Part shown: positions 1 through 11,655 of the stretch, one piece after another
Layout: the number at the start of each line of letters is the position of its first letter
Numbering within the stretch: the first letter of the stretch is position 1
Source of the DNA: Trochalopteron elliotii
Taxonomy: Eukaryota > Chordata > Aves > Passeriformes > Leiothrichidae
DNA length: 64,000 nucleotides
Assembly: GCA_024734555.1 (NCBI GenBank)
Contig: JANPWX010000077.1
Span: 3,799,337 to 3,863,336, forward strand
Direction: 5' to 3'
The notes under the pieces: model-generated
The model's input: the letters and a program-made list of their open reading frames with translations, nothing else
What the model was told of the DNA's origin: nothing
Databases searched by the model: none
Program-made: the position numbers and the translations under genes

Positions 1-252
1 TGGCATTAAAAGAGGTTTAGTTTAGGTATTAGGATGAAATTCTTTACTATGAGGCTGGTGACATGCTGGAATAGGTTGCCCAGAGACATTGTAGATGCCA
101 CTTTCACAGCAATACTTACCTAAAGACCAGCTTGGATGGGGCTTCAAGCAGCATGGTCTGGAGAAAGATGTCCCTGCCCATGGCAGGAGGGTTGTAACTA
201 GATGATTTTTAAGATCCCTTACAGCCTGAGCTCTTCTATGATTCTACAATTC
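1..252 (+). mobile_element. CR1 LINE 3' end fragment
   Basis: This is the 3' end of a chicken-repeat-1 LINE and continues beyond the left edge of the window. The order of words is diagnostic: a 'ttaggatgaaattctttact' block, then a 'ggaataggttgcccagagac' block, then 'gtccctgcccatggcagg', and finally a decayed 'ctatgattctac' terminus. CR1 copies are 5'-truncated retrotransposon insertions and this copy has no coding capacity. Several substitutions from the usual pattern suggest an old insertion. Confidence 0.93.
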
Positions 253-2036
253 TGTACTTCCTCATTATATTTTTTTCTTTTCCCTTTCTTAACTTTCCAT
301 TTTTCTTTCTGCTTGCTCCTGTTAAGTTGTACCACAGGTTGGAATAAAAAGAAATTCAAATTATGACTGCACAACTTGTGACTGAGGAGTTGTATGGTAC
401 AAAGGACAAGAAATTCCAACTGTAGAAAGAGTTAAACTGTCTGGCAGCAGGAATGCCAGAGACAGTAGGCCTCCCTGAAAAGGAGGGAAACTTCCCTTGG
501 TGATGGGATAAGTAACACCCCAAACATTCTCTTGTGGCCAAAGTGGAGTGGGATGACTCAGAGGCCACCTTTGGGCAGCAGCGTTGGTGCTAAGGTAAGG
601 ACCTCTAATGGAACACTCACTGGATCAGTGCTGGTGTAACTGTTTATAAGGAATTGGCTCTTGGCACATCTTTGCCAACTCCTTGTAGAACTGCTTATGG
701 CAGTAAGACTGAGGGCAATGCACTGGGGGAGACGGGGGGGGTTGTGTTTATTTTTTTATGTACAGTTAACCACAAACCTGTGCTTAATTTTCCTCAAGGG
801 GTACAGTAAAATTCCCTGATGTGTATCTTTTTATGATATAGTATCTTTTCTCCTCTGTCTCCCTGGTTCTTCCTGTTTCCTGTCCTTAAGCTGTTATTCT
901 GAACTAGGATGCTGGAAACAAATAATAGGTCTCCCTTGAATTTTTATCAAAGCCTGTGTTTGTCCCGAAGTTAGTTCCATCTTTGAAAAGGTCTGATATT
1001 AATCACAATAATAATAAAAAGTGTTTTCCATAGTGGTTTGATTTCTGACGCAAAAAATTACTAATTTGAATTGTGCTTCAAAACCATTTAAGTACAACAT
1101 GCTATTAGTTAACTCACTTTGTCGATTTTTTTCTTAATTTAGGATTATTTGATTAAAAATATTATGAAATTATAAAAGGATTGCATTAAGAACAGAAAAA
1201 GAATTTGTCATGGATTATGCTACAGAAATGCAAAATCTCCTAGAAAAACACTGAAGTGTGTTTACTATATGCTGGTTTTCTCCCTTTTTTTTTCTTGTGG
1301 TTGTAATTCCAGAGAACTTTAATATGATTTAGTCTGAAGGGTCTGATCCTTAGGGTTTAAAGATTTACTCTATATTATTTAGATATCTACCCGTATTTAT
1401 TTTTTAGTAATTTTCCTACAATAAAAAGAAAATAAAACCAAAAAACTTTCTTGTAAGCAGATACAACTTTTTTCCTGCAGCTGACCAGTGAAATACTGAT
1501 CCATTTTCCTCAGGAAGACAACTGTTATAGAATGCTGTATCAAGAATGCTGTGGGCTAATTGTTCATCTCTTTTCTTCTCCTTTTTTTTCCCACTACTAT
1601 GTATGTGGTGATTTTCTATAATTTTTATCTGTGTTTGTCTATACATCTGGGTGACAATGACCTAATTCATCAGTCATTCTGGAAGTAAAATTATCACATT
1701 CTGAAAATATACTTTTTATTATACTTGTTATTCAAAATACTGACTTGGTTTGAACTATTGCACTTATAAATAGGCAAATTTAACTTATAAATGTTTAGTT
1801 TGATAATACCATTTTTAATTCTATTATTTCAAAAGCAATTTAAAAAAATCTAGATATTTCTTGTTGTTTGCACAGTGGATATACCAGAAAGATTCAAGTT
1901 TCTAAAGTTATATGCAAACATGCTTTATCACTTATTATGTTTGTGCTGTCCAATCATGTGTGCACATTTGTTCAGGCCTTCTGAACATTCACAAATTACA
2001 AATCAAAGTATTTTACTTTGAAGCCACAAACTGTGG
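253..2036. other. Unique AT-rich spacer, no gene seen
   Basis: I see no coding frame, RNA gene or recognisable repeat here. A short G run lies near 725-740, and pyrimidine-rich patches occur near 280-310 and 1285. Open frames of 60-80 codons on either strand have no family resemblance and look like chance. Confidence 0.6.
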
Positions 2037-2041
2037 GGACT

Positions 2042-2664
2042 TGTCACGATCCGCCACTGCAAGCGGGGTTCGTGATGGCTCGTTTTAAGGATCTCAGAGC
2101 GCAAAAGACACAGCAGGGGACAACTCAGTTTGCTCAATCACAAATGCACCTTTATTTAGTGCCAGCAAATGCGATAGTGGGGAGAGAAATTAAGGATAGT
2201 AAGAAAGACAGAGAAAGAGGGGAAGGGGATTATAGCTACCAACGTGGAGGGACGAGTCCTCGAGGCTTAGAGATGCCTATAGACGCGAAGTCCTCCAGTG
2301 GAGCGATCACGAAAGTGTGCAGGGTCTTCAGAGCTTTTATAGGTTGTCAAGGTGGGAGCCAAAGCAAGGGGCACAGAGGCAAAGCGGGAACCACCTGTGT
2401 TGAGGTTGGGTGCTCAGGAACAAGCTGCAAACTGTACCTCTGGTACGGACAGACCGGTTCGGACAAACAGCCTTGGCTCAGTCCACTGTGACCAGTTCCA
2501 TTTGTTCTTGCACTCCTTTCTCATGGTGATGCATACCAGTCCTCCGAGACTTGGCAAACGTTCCACCTCAACCAGGTCAGGGCTCCTTTCAGAGTCTGGG
2601 GTCTCAGTTCTCAGTCATTGGAGACAGTTGTGAGGCATATCACATCCTTGGACAGACTCTGACA
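2042..2664 (-). mobile_element. Solo LTR, ERV class with 5-bp target duplication
   Basis: This is a complete solo LTR of 623 bp read on the minus strand. Its ends are perfect inverted TGTCA/TGACA, and it is flanked by an exact 5-bp duplication, ggact, at 2037-2041 and 2665-2669. On the minus strand a TATA-like CCTATAAAAG lies at about 2335-2344 and an AATAAA signal at 2151-2156, in the expected U3-R order. A 5-bp duplication is typical of ERVL-like elements, but assigning the class from that alone is inference. No internal retroviral sequence flanks it, so the provirus was probably lost by LTR-LTR recombination. A 157-codon plus-strand frame inside it (2018-2491) is antisense to the LTR and not a gene. 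Confidence 0.85.
2335..2344 (-). promoter_or_regulatory. TATA box of the solo LTR
   Basis: CCTATAAAAG on the minus strand lies about 180 bp upstream of the LTR's AATAAA, the spacing expected between a retroviral TATA box and the R-region polyadenylation signal. Present activity is unknown. Confidence 0.55.
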
Positions 2665-2669
2665 GGACT

Positions 2670-4570
2670 AAACACTTCAGTTCTTGCTTCTACCCCAAAA
2701 TCAGTTCATACATACAGGTTCAGAATATAGACACTTTTCTCATGTTTTATTTTCTTTAGTAATTTTCCAATTCTATATTTCAACCTGAGCTTTAAGATAT
2801 TGCTGAAAAAAGATACTTTCTTAGGGTATTATAACCTTGATTTGGATGGGTTTTTGCATGTCATCTTGATATGTATGACAATAACACTAACAACAATGAT
2901 TTCATCTTCTTTTCTGCTGTCAATCTTAAATACAGTGGGAAAATAATAGTTGCACATTTTGTTTAGTTTTGGTTACAGAAGGTGGTTGGAAGAGTAGAGA
3001 TTTATACTGAATATTATGAAGTTGGAATGATGAATAATAGTCAATTTAGTGGTATTGGTATTCTTTAAAATCTTAAAGGCATTTAATTCCCTGCAATTAT
3101 GCAAATGCAAACTTTTGAATGTATATATGCTAATTATCAGAATGAGTATATTTTATTGTAATTTACTTGTCATGCTGCAGTTATTGTGGACAAGGGAAAG
3201 GTAGGGGCTGGTCAATGAAGGATTTTCCTGTTTGGAGAGTTGGTGAGTTTAAAACAGACATTTAAGCTTCCATTGTGCAGATTCTACAGCAAATATGACA
3301 GAAAACAGAAAGTCATATTCAGCAGATTTAGCTTTTTTTTTTTTTTTTTTGGATTTAGCATTTTAAAGCTCTAAATGATTACACCATAGCTTCCTAAAAA
3401 TTCTCTCATTTGTTCCAGTTTATGATGATTAAGGAAAGGGCTTTATAGCTTACAATATCATCTGAAAGCTGCATTTGAATTCATAGTAATCTGCCTTGGC
3501 ATTTTCAAATTTCATAGTTGTAGAGCATTTCTTTTGTGTGGAAGTCGTAAAACTGTATGGTAATTTGTCATTGTTTGCACTGCTGTACTTAGAATCATTT
3601 TACTGCTGGCATTATCATCTTAAAATTTTTAGGTCTGTATAATTTATCCATGAAAATTTGCTTTGGGCTAAAACTTGGCATGCAAATTGTGTGTCCATTT
3701 TTAGATTACATGAGCTTCAAAAAAATTACAGCTGTTATACCCTTTTTTTTTTCCATTCTACTAAAAACTAAAAATTAGTCAATTCCTGACATCTAGAAAA
3801 CTTAAATGCAGCTATGGCTCTGGGATCAAATCCCATGAAGGGAGGAAAACTGAAACTCTACATTTGCTAGAAAACATGCATATACAAGTGTACACCCATT
3901 ATTATATGCAGTTCCAATTGGCTGAAAAAGAGACTTCGTCCATGCATGATGCTGCATACAGATATGACTGGTAAGCATATAAACAGTCCTCTGGCTATTT
4001 CAATACTTGAGTCTTCATTTGCAGCACTCTGTAATACTAGCTAAAGATTTCTAGTACTAGTGCTAAAAAAGTGCACAATAGCAAAAAAATCAACAGGGTA
4101 CTGGTGTTACAAACCAATTATGGCATAGTTGCAACATTAGAAAATTCATTTCATACTGATGTTAAGTCAACAACTTCATAACACCACATAGATTCTAGCT
4201 GGTATTTTATCTCAAAATATTCCAGTTTTCTAGAAGATGTCACAATATCTTCTAAATCCATGTCACAATGAGGAAAGTGAAAAACAAGAAATCATTTGGA
4301 TAGTGAAATCAACCATTTGCCTAACTACTGCAGAGATTTCTGTACTCAATGGTCCTCCAAACATTAGTGATATTAATGCAGGACCACTCTGTGGCAAAGA
4401 CTACAGCTGCTTCAAGAGCAAAAGATCAGATTTACCTGATTAGATAATATCCTTCAAATTGGTCTTTTATCTCAAACAGCAACCATAGGCAGATGGCTAC
4501 AGAAGAACAATGATGAGGCAAGCAAATACTGTTGTCATCATCCTGTCTGTGTTCTTCCTGTCTCATATTA
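2670..4570. other. Unique AT-rich spacer
   Basis: No gene or clear interspersed repeat is visible. A T homopolymer of roughly 19 bases lies near 3333-3351. A 68-codon frame at 4237-4443 has no recognisable domain and is probably chance. Confidence 0.55.
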
Positions 4571-5150
4571 AACCAACAGTATCCTGGGCTGCCGGACAAG
4601 GGAGGTGACTCTTCCCTCTCCTCTGTTCTTGTGAGACCTTACTTGAAAGACCCTGTTTATCTCTGTGATTCCTAGTATAAGAAAGACATAGACCTGCTCA
4701 GTCAGGTCCGGAGGAGGAAGACATGAAGATGACCAGAGGGCTGAAGCATATCCTCCATGACAATGGCTAAGAGAATTGGGAAGAGAAGACTCTAGGGAGA
4801 CCTTACAGCAGCCTTACCACATTTAAAGAAGACCTAGAGGATGAATGGAAAGGGACTTTTTACCTGGGAGTGTAGTAATAGGACAATGAGAGATGGTTTT
4901 AAACTGAAAGAAGGAAGGTTTAAATTAGATGTTAGGAGTAAATTCTTTTCTGTGAGCCTGGTGAGACACTGGAATAACTTGCACAGAGAAACTGTGGATG
5001 CCGCATTCCTGGAAGTGCTCAAAGCCAGTTTGGATGGAACTTCAAGCAGCCTGATGTACTGGAAAGTGTCCCTGCCCATGGCAGGTGGGTTGGAACGAAT
5101 CCTTAAGATTTCTTCCAATGTAAATCATTCTACAGTTCTATGATTCTACA
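4571..5150 (+). mobile_element. CR1 LINE fragment with 3' terminus
   Basis: This is a 5'-truncated CR1 in the plus orientation. It begins in the ORF2 C-terminal region ('accaacagtatcctgggctg', 'cttgtgagacc'). It then runs through 'ttaaattagatgttaggag' and 'ctgtgagcctggtgagacac', and ends at a CTATGATTCT terminus near 5140-5149. The reading frame is broken. It resembles the fragment at 1-252, including 'gtccctgcccatggcagg', so both probably belong to one subfamily. Confidence 0.93.
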
Positions 5151-5512
5151 TACCACTATAGAGGTGTGGTCATTTTTTTAGTCATCTGCTTGGATTCTTT
5201 TGACAATTCAGTAAATTGAACCCTTCAAAAGTACACTAGGACGGTTCCTTTAACATCTATTAATTTGTAAGCACGTGCTTTGATTCTTTCATTTCTTTCC
5301 AATATGAAAATTTATGAATTAAATATAGAGCTGAAAAGGGTTCCAATAAATCAAAAATATTATTTTTTAATAGACAATTTAAAAGTACTGAAATATTTTA
5401 TAAGCTATTTTTGAAGTGATCAGGTTTAGGAAAAAGAAGTGAGATTAAATTGAATTATACTACTTTACATTTATAGGTGTATGGTGAAAATGAAATAGAC
5501 ATAATATTACAC
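5151..5512. other. Unique AT-rich spacer
   Basis: Nothing recognisable lies between two CR1 elements of opposite orientation. Confidence 0.5.
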
Positions 5513-5886
5513 AAAATCACTGAATCACTGAATCCATGAACAGGTGAACCAAGGTCAATAGAACCAGTTGCCCATGTCCATGTACCGATGGATTTTGAGT
5601 ATGTCCAGGGAGGGAGACAGCACAATCCATCTGAGGAATCCGCTGCAGTGCTCAGTTGCCCTTACAGTAAAAAAAAGTTTCCCTGATGTTCACATGAAGA
5701 CTCCAATGTTTTAATATGTGACCATTGTCTCAGGTCCTGTCATTGGCAACCTCTGAAAGGCGCCTGGCTCCATCTTCTTTGCATCCTACCTTAACATATT
5801 GATAGACATTTATAAGATCCCTCTAAAACTTCTCCTCTCTAAGCTAAATAGTTCCAGCTTCTCGGCCTTTCCTCAAAGAAGAGGTG
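5513..5886 (-). mobile_element. CR1 LINE, 3' portion, minus strand
   Basis: On the minus strand this is the CR1 3' end. At 5513-5530 the reverse of the GATTCAGTGATT-type terminus is visible, followed inward by the conserved 'gttgccc', 'aaaaaagtttccctgatgtt', 'ctggctccatcttctttgca' and 'cctttcctcaaagaagagg' words. It stops exactly at the 5' target duplication of the LTR at 5887-6522, and the element resumes at 6523. Together with 6523-7215 it is one CR1 copy. Confidence 0.9.
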
Positions 5887-6522
5887 TGAAGTGGTGTGGT
5901 TTTGGTTTTATCAGTTCTGTGTATGCATTCGTTCCTTGCTTTTACACAGTTTTTATAAGTTGTAATGGTTTGGTCCATGTACGCCATGTTTAACCCTTCA
6001 TGGTTCCCCCTGAGTTATAGTTATGTGTCAATCATCAGTTAAGGAACCCCCAAGTCCTGTCAGTCACTTAGGGGCCTCTCCCTGTGTCTAGAAAATTCCA
6101 GTGAGGGCATTGAGTGATTGGCCAGGATCCAAGGAGTTCCCTTCCTTGCATTATTGATTTGCTGTATTGATTGTCATTTATGTACAGGGTCACCTCCTCC
6201 ATACCCTTGATTGGTTCCCTGCTGTACCCTTCCCCCTTTCTCCACCCCATACTTAAGGTGTTACACGAGGAAGACCTGCGCTCTCTTGGGCAGACTCTCT
6301 GGTGTTGAGGTGGTCCCGTGCAGACTTCAACAAACCCCATTTGCTGTTCACCCATCAGAGTCCTTCCTTCATTCCTCATCATTGTTCACGCTGCCGCTGC
6401 AGCAAAGGCCCCACAGGATTGGGAAGCTATCCTCAGATACTGGACCGCACCATCACCGCGGCCGGTGTCAGAGCTAGCCAGGCAAGGCAGGACAAGGGTC
6501 CCAAGACACTGCGACCACCGCA
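5887..6522 (+). mobile_element. Solo LTR nested inside a CR1, 6-bp target duplication
   Basis: This is a 636-bp LTR starting TGAAGTGGTG and ending CCACCGCA, bounded by gaggtg (5881-5886) and gaagtg (6523-6528), a 6-bp target duplication with one difference. The surrounding CR1 text is continuous across the insertion once the LTR and one duplicate are removed, which fixes both ends independently. Six-base duplications are typical of ERVK-like (class II) elements, so that class is inferred. An 'acttaagg' TATA-like word lies near 6248. No clean AATAAA was found. No internal proviral sequence is present. Open frames of about 100 codons in it are chance. Confidence 0.8.
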
Positions 6523-7215
6523 GAAGTGCACCTCTCCCTTCATCATTTTTTGTGGCCATTTGCTGGATTCTCTCCAGTATGTGCATGTCTCTCTTGTACT
6601 GAGGAGTCAAGAGCTTGACATAGAACCAGGCCAAAATTTCATCATAGAAGTTTACCAAGTTGGTCAAGCATGACTGTCCCGTGGTCAGTGCTGATACTCC
6701 TGATAACTTTCTTGTTTTTACCACGCCTGGAAGTATTTTCCAGATGCTCAATCACCTTCCCAGGGATTGAAATAAGGCTGACTAGCTTGTACTTCCCTGG
6801 GTTCTCATTCTTGTACCTCTTGAAGAGAGGAGCGGTATTTGCCCTCAGGATTCCTTGACTGTGGCTGCACAATGACATGTTTCAGCTCCCTCATTACCTG
6901 TGTGTGCTTCTGTATAGGGTTTGGCTGGCGAGGGCCCATGGACTTATTTAAGTCTGGAGTGTTCAAGTATCCTGTAAACTGATTCTCTTCTACCAAGGGA
7001 ATATCTTCATTATGCCAGCCATTCTGTATGGCCACTGGGATCTGTGATTCCCAAAGACTGGTCTGCTAGTAAAGACTGCCAAAGAGGACATTCATTACAT
7101 CAGCCTTTTCTATGTTCCATGTGACCAGGTCGTCCATTTTGCTGGGCAATGGACGCACATTTTCCTCAGCTTCCTCTTCTCTCCTATGTACCTGCAGAAA
7201 CACTTCCTGTTTCTA
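6523..7215 (-). pseudogene. CR1 ORF2 reverse-transcriptase remnant
   Basis: Read on the minus strand, this is a decayed and internally deleted CR1 ORF2. Conceptual translation gives CR1-like words in order: a linker ending 'NKSMGPRQPN' (about 6935-6960), then 'GKYKLVSLISIPGKVIEH' (about 6740-6800, the RT core motif usually written GNYRPVSLTSVPGKVME), then 'SCLTNLVNFYDE' (about 6645-6680). It then jumps straight to 'PQYKRDMHILERIQQMATK' (about 6545-6605), which in full CR1 lies well downstream. The catalytic FADD-type segment is therefore missing. Stops and frameshifts are common. It is the 5' part of the element continued at 5513-5886. Confidence 0.85.
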
Positions 7216-10200
7216 TATCCCTGTTTAAACAGAAGTACTGTATTTAACTCCTGGTGAAAAGAAAAGAATGAAATATAGACCAGAAACTCTTTGGAAATTA
7301 GCCATTACTGTAATTGTACTGTCACAATAACATTCAAACCCTACAAGAGATTGAAAGTAGCTGTTATTACTCATACATGTATCAGCTGTGCATTGGTGAT
7401 TATAAAAAATATGTTTTAAGTGTTACTCAAATTTTAACTTCTTTTATTGTGGTGTAAAAGCAGTACAGAAGATGAAATTAGTAGTTTATCCTTTAGTCTG
7501 AGTGATGTATGACATATGATGTATGACATAAGGTGGTGATCAGAGGGTATCCTGTGTAATTTGTATCTTGGGAACACCCATTATATTATTTTATTGCCAG
7601 GAAGAACAAAAAAAGCCCAAACCCCACCGTCCAAACCAAAACCACCAAAAATTTTTATCGTAACATATTGTAGTTGTAACAATTTTCTTTTAATATGTCT
7701 TCAAGGTAAGAGACATTTTAAAGACCAATTAAGTCAAGGATTTGCTCAAAACCTGATGATGATCCTTTATTAGCAAAATATATATAACCATGACTCTTTT
7801 ACAATACAACACGGATTGGGAAAATATATCATTAAGAAGGTATTAATTTTAGCAAGTTAGAAACAGTGAAGGTTTCTGTATTCCTAGGTCAGCTTTACCA
7901 ACAAACAACTAGATATACTTCAACAATTCTTCCTACATAGGCCTTGATAAATGATCTAATAGTGGATTCAAAATGCTTATTTTCTTTTCCTCATAACTGT
8001 ATACTCTGTGTAGTCCATTCAAAAGCAGAAAAAAAATTTGATTTGTGTGTCTCCTATTAGATGTCTAGTTCAGAGAAGATCAACCTTTTTTTTGCTGTTT
8101 TATGGGTGGAAATAGCAAACAAATCCAGAGTGTCCCACTACGTGACCTAACTTCAGGACTTGAGCATGAAAACTCCAACCCACTAACATGTTTGAACATA
8201 GATTCCTGTAAAAATGATGAGCCATTCTAAATGTGAGGGAAAATGAGTGATATTACTTAAAGATTGATCACATATCTGAACTATCACCTGCTTATTTTAA
8301 GCCCACTTGGAGTCTCCTGGGACTCACAGGTAATGCTGGATCCAAACACAGAAAAATTGCACAAATGGAACCTTTAACCAGAACTTCTAAACCATGCAAC
8401 ACATCAAAGAAGATAATAGTTTTCTTTAGGTTACAAAATAGTATCTATTATAAAAATGGTTTTATCTTATTTTCAAAGCTTATTTTTTATTATTTATTTT
8501 CTGATACTATTTTTAATACTTTCTATCTCAATACATACTTCTTCTCTTAATGATAAGCCTACTATAATAAATACCTAAATGATTTGAAAGGGTTGTATCT
8601 TATTGACTGTTTCACTGAAATAAAGATAATGAACTGTGTCTTACATTAGCCTAATCACAGGGCTATAAAAATGCAGCTGTATCATTTTATGGTCACACTT
8701 GGGCTTGGAAGTCCTTCTAGTTATTTTGGATTGGATAGTGGCCAAGTTATTAAATTCTGCTGGACCAAAGTAATCTCCATACAACACTACCTGAAGGGTG
8801 AAAAGCACAGTAAAAGCGGCTTCATTGTGGTCCCCTATAGTTACAGCTATTATCCTGAAAGCTGCTCAGTATTAATGCTAGACTGGGTTTATCCATGTGC
8901 TAGCATAACAATCCCTTCTTGGAAGATGTGGTATGGAGTAATCTGAGCAATTGTATTTGGTCCAGGTTGTGTTTAATAAGGATTACAAATGTCAAATCAG
9001 AGACAGCTACACTAGACCATAACTGCAACATGTTCATGAGTTTTAGTATTAGCACTGATTTAATTCTGTGGCTATACCTCAAAAAATGGAGAACTGACCA
9101 TATCAAATTGACTTTAAATACAGTTTGTATGTTGAAAATTCAGTCATTCCTCTCTCTTTCAATGCTGCAAAATCCTTATAATTTCTGGTGATATTTAGTA
9201 CAATGCTAAATGTGTATGGTAAACTGAATGTAAATAGTCTCACACTGTTATCTTCGAATCCAGAAACATTTGAAAAGCTTGGGCCAGTTGACTGCACTTG
9301 CAGAATGTGGCTCTGTGGAGGAGATTCTCTTTTCAGCATGCATGGATTTTCATATCTAACACACATTAAAACTCAGTTACAAACATGAGTAAATAATACA
9401 CTTTTCATTAGTGACTATTTCTGTGGCAAATATGGGTGTAGAGGAGCCATGAAGTGCTTAATTAGCTTTTTCTGAAGCTCTAATCACTAGGTGTACACCA
9501 CTTTGAAACATCATATAAAGGTTTAAGAAGCAGAGAGCTGTTGTTTATGCTGTCACAACAAAATTCTTAGCTTTGCAACTTCTCTCTGTGTTACAATGCT
9601 GTACACTTATTTTTCTTTGCACTCAGAGACGGGGGTTATTTTTCTTCCCAGTTTTTTGTTGCCTAGTTGCTTCAATGTTGAACTCTATTTCTAATGTGTT
9701 TATTTCAGTATGTACTGTATAATTTCCATATGGTTCTGCTTTGATGGGAATGAGTCACTGATAATGATAGGTGCAGGAATAGTCCTCTGAATGTACCCTC
9801 CTTTTGCTAAATTGTGGAGGAGTTAATTCTACCTAGTATTTTCTTTGAGCCATTTATCAAAATAAGGATCATAAAAATATAAAGACCCTGTTTTTATGGC
9901 TATTTTACAACTATATGTAATCTTAGATTATATATGAAAAGAATTTTTTGATAGCAAAGTTTTGAGAAACATCTTTGGCCACAAGGAAACAGACAATAAA
10001 TAAACCTGGGAAAAAAAAAAAAAAGGCGCAAACAACACAATAACCGCAAACCAAACCAAACCAATCAAATACCCACAAACAACCAACCCACAACCAAGCC
10101 CAACCAGAACCAAACTTGCCTTTTGACTAATTTTTTTTTGATCAGTAAATCAAAGCTCATTTTCTGCCTTAGCTTTTTATTCACACAGTAAAGAAATATT

Positions 10201-11642
10201 ACTTTGGTGCAATGCCAAGTCACTGTCTTCCAATTAGTAGAAAGTAGGGTAGAAAGCTGAATTGTATCAGGAAGACAATGGAAGAAAAAAGGAGAGGAAA
10301 AAAAATTCACAATTTTCCCAGTGCTCTCTGCAAGGGTAGGTGGAAAGAGAATCTTAGCTTCTTCAGGGATACCTTGTCAAAAGAGCCATGAAACAGAATA
10401 TGTGGAGAAAAAATTGACCAAGAAATTATAAAGGAGGTCATGATAAGAAAAAACCTGATCAGCCACACTAATTGATAAGATGTGCAGCATGAAAATGCTG
10501 GTTTTCAATTGGGAGGATAAGGATAGGAATGGAGACAATATTTCCCTCCTCAACCCAACCAACTAGTATTGAAAAAATAGCCAGAAACAAACCTGGTCTG
10601 AGCTGGAGTGTCAGAAGGGCAGAGGAGCCTTAATGGTGCTCAGAAGATCCACAAATATGCCCATGCTTGTAAACCTACTTAAAGGTCTTTGTTCAGTCTT
10701 CTGACAGGCTTGAAAAAAATTCTACTCTAATGCCAATCAAACAGTATCCAACTTTACGAAAGATTTTCCAGATTTAACACTGTCAAAAAGTAAATGCTTC
10801 ACATTTCAGAATATTTTCTGGTATTATTTTTTTTTCAACATGAGGAAAGAGACACATTTGTAGACAATAGAAAAAAAACCCTTAATCTTTCTCTACATCA
10901 GTGCTGACTTCTATTTTTTACCAGTCTATTTTCAGATGTACTGTTAGTTATTTCTAAAACTATGTGATGTGGTTTACAGATCTAAATCTAGTTTTTTAAA
11001 AAATTATTGACTTTTTCCTGGGACATATGAATTAAAAGATGTTTAAAATCCCTCAAGGAATAGGTTTTTGTTTCTCTTCATTTTCATTTCCTCCAATATC
11101 TTGCAATTATTACTGTTTAGATGAGACCTAGATATATTTAAGAAAGACATTAGCTTTCAGGCCGTTTAATACATTCCTGAAATAATCTCCCTATAACAGG
11201 ATTTGCTTGATTTTTTATTTCTTGCATTTTTCACTGAAAGAAAATGAGGCACTGCATGATTGTATATAAATGATTTGTCAGAATATAAAATCAACCAATG
11301 TGGAATGTTTCGAGTATGCTTTTAACTGCTACATAATGATTGCTTTCTAAGTTTGCCAAAGAGATGAAATACCACCAGCTGCCTCCTCAGTGTAAAATAT
11401 TAAATGAAATGTTTTTATGCAATAAAATGGATTAGTTTGCCTGTAACCACCTTACAGCTGGGATTATGAAGAAATTATGATTAGAAATTGTTGTTGCTAA
11501 ACTTTGCAATCACTGATTTCAAAAAGTTCCACTATCCTTTTAATGAAGCAATCTGCTAAACCCCACTGCTAAAATACCACCACTACTCACCTAACTGCAT
11601 GCCCTCTAAAACCAGATCTAATCAGATTGCTTGGATGAAAGA
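7216..11642. other. Repeat-poor spacer, left part
   Basis: No defensible gene. Local items: a 13-bp near-tandem 'gatgtatgacata' motif near 7504-7531, an A run near 10011-10024, and a low-complexity A/C stretch at about 10023-10115. No CR1 or LTR words were recognised. Frames of 60-90 codons here show no family resemblance and no codon-periodic look. Confidence 0.5.
10011..10115. repeat. A-rich / CAAAC low-complexity tract
   Basis: An A run leads into repeated aaacc / caacc words. It is low-complexity DNA of a kind seen at several places in this window in both orientations. Confidence 0.7.
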
Positions 11643-11655
11643 AGGTCAAAGGTGA
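11643..11655 (+). promoter_or_regulatory. DR1-type nuclear receptor half-site pair
   Basis: AGGTCA at 11643-11648 and AGGTGA at 11650-11655 are direct repeats with a one-base spacer, the arrangement bound by RXR-heterodimer and HNF4-type receptors. It lies in a long repeat-poor interval. One such site can occur by chance in 64 kb, so function is only a possibility. Confidence 0.3.

Noticed and set aside
725..742. G-quadruplex from the G-rich run
   Set aside because: It lacks four separated G-runs of suitable spacing.
2018..2491. 157-codon plus-strand open frame
   Set aside because: It lies across and antisense to a solo LTR with clear borders (2042-2664). The peptide has no family resemblance.
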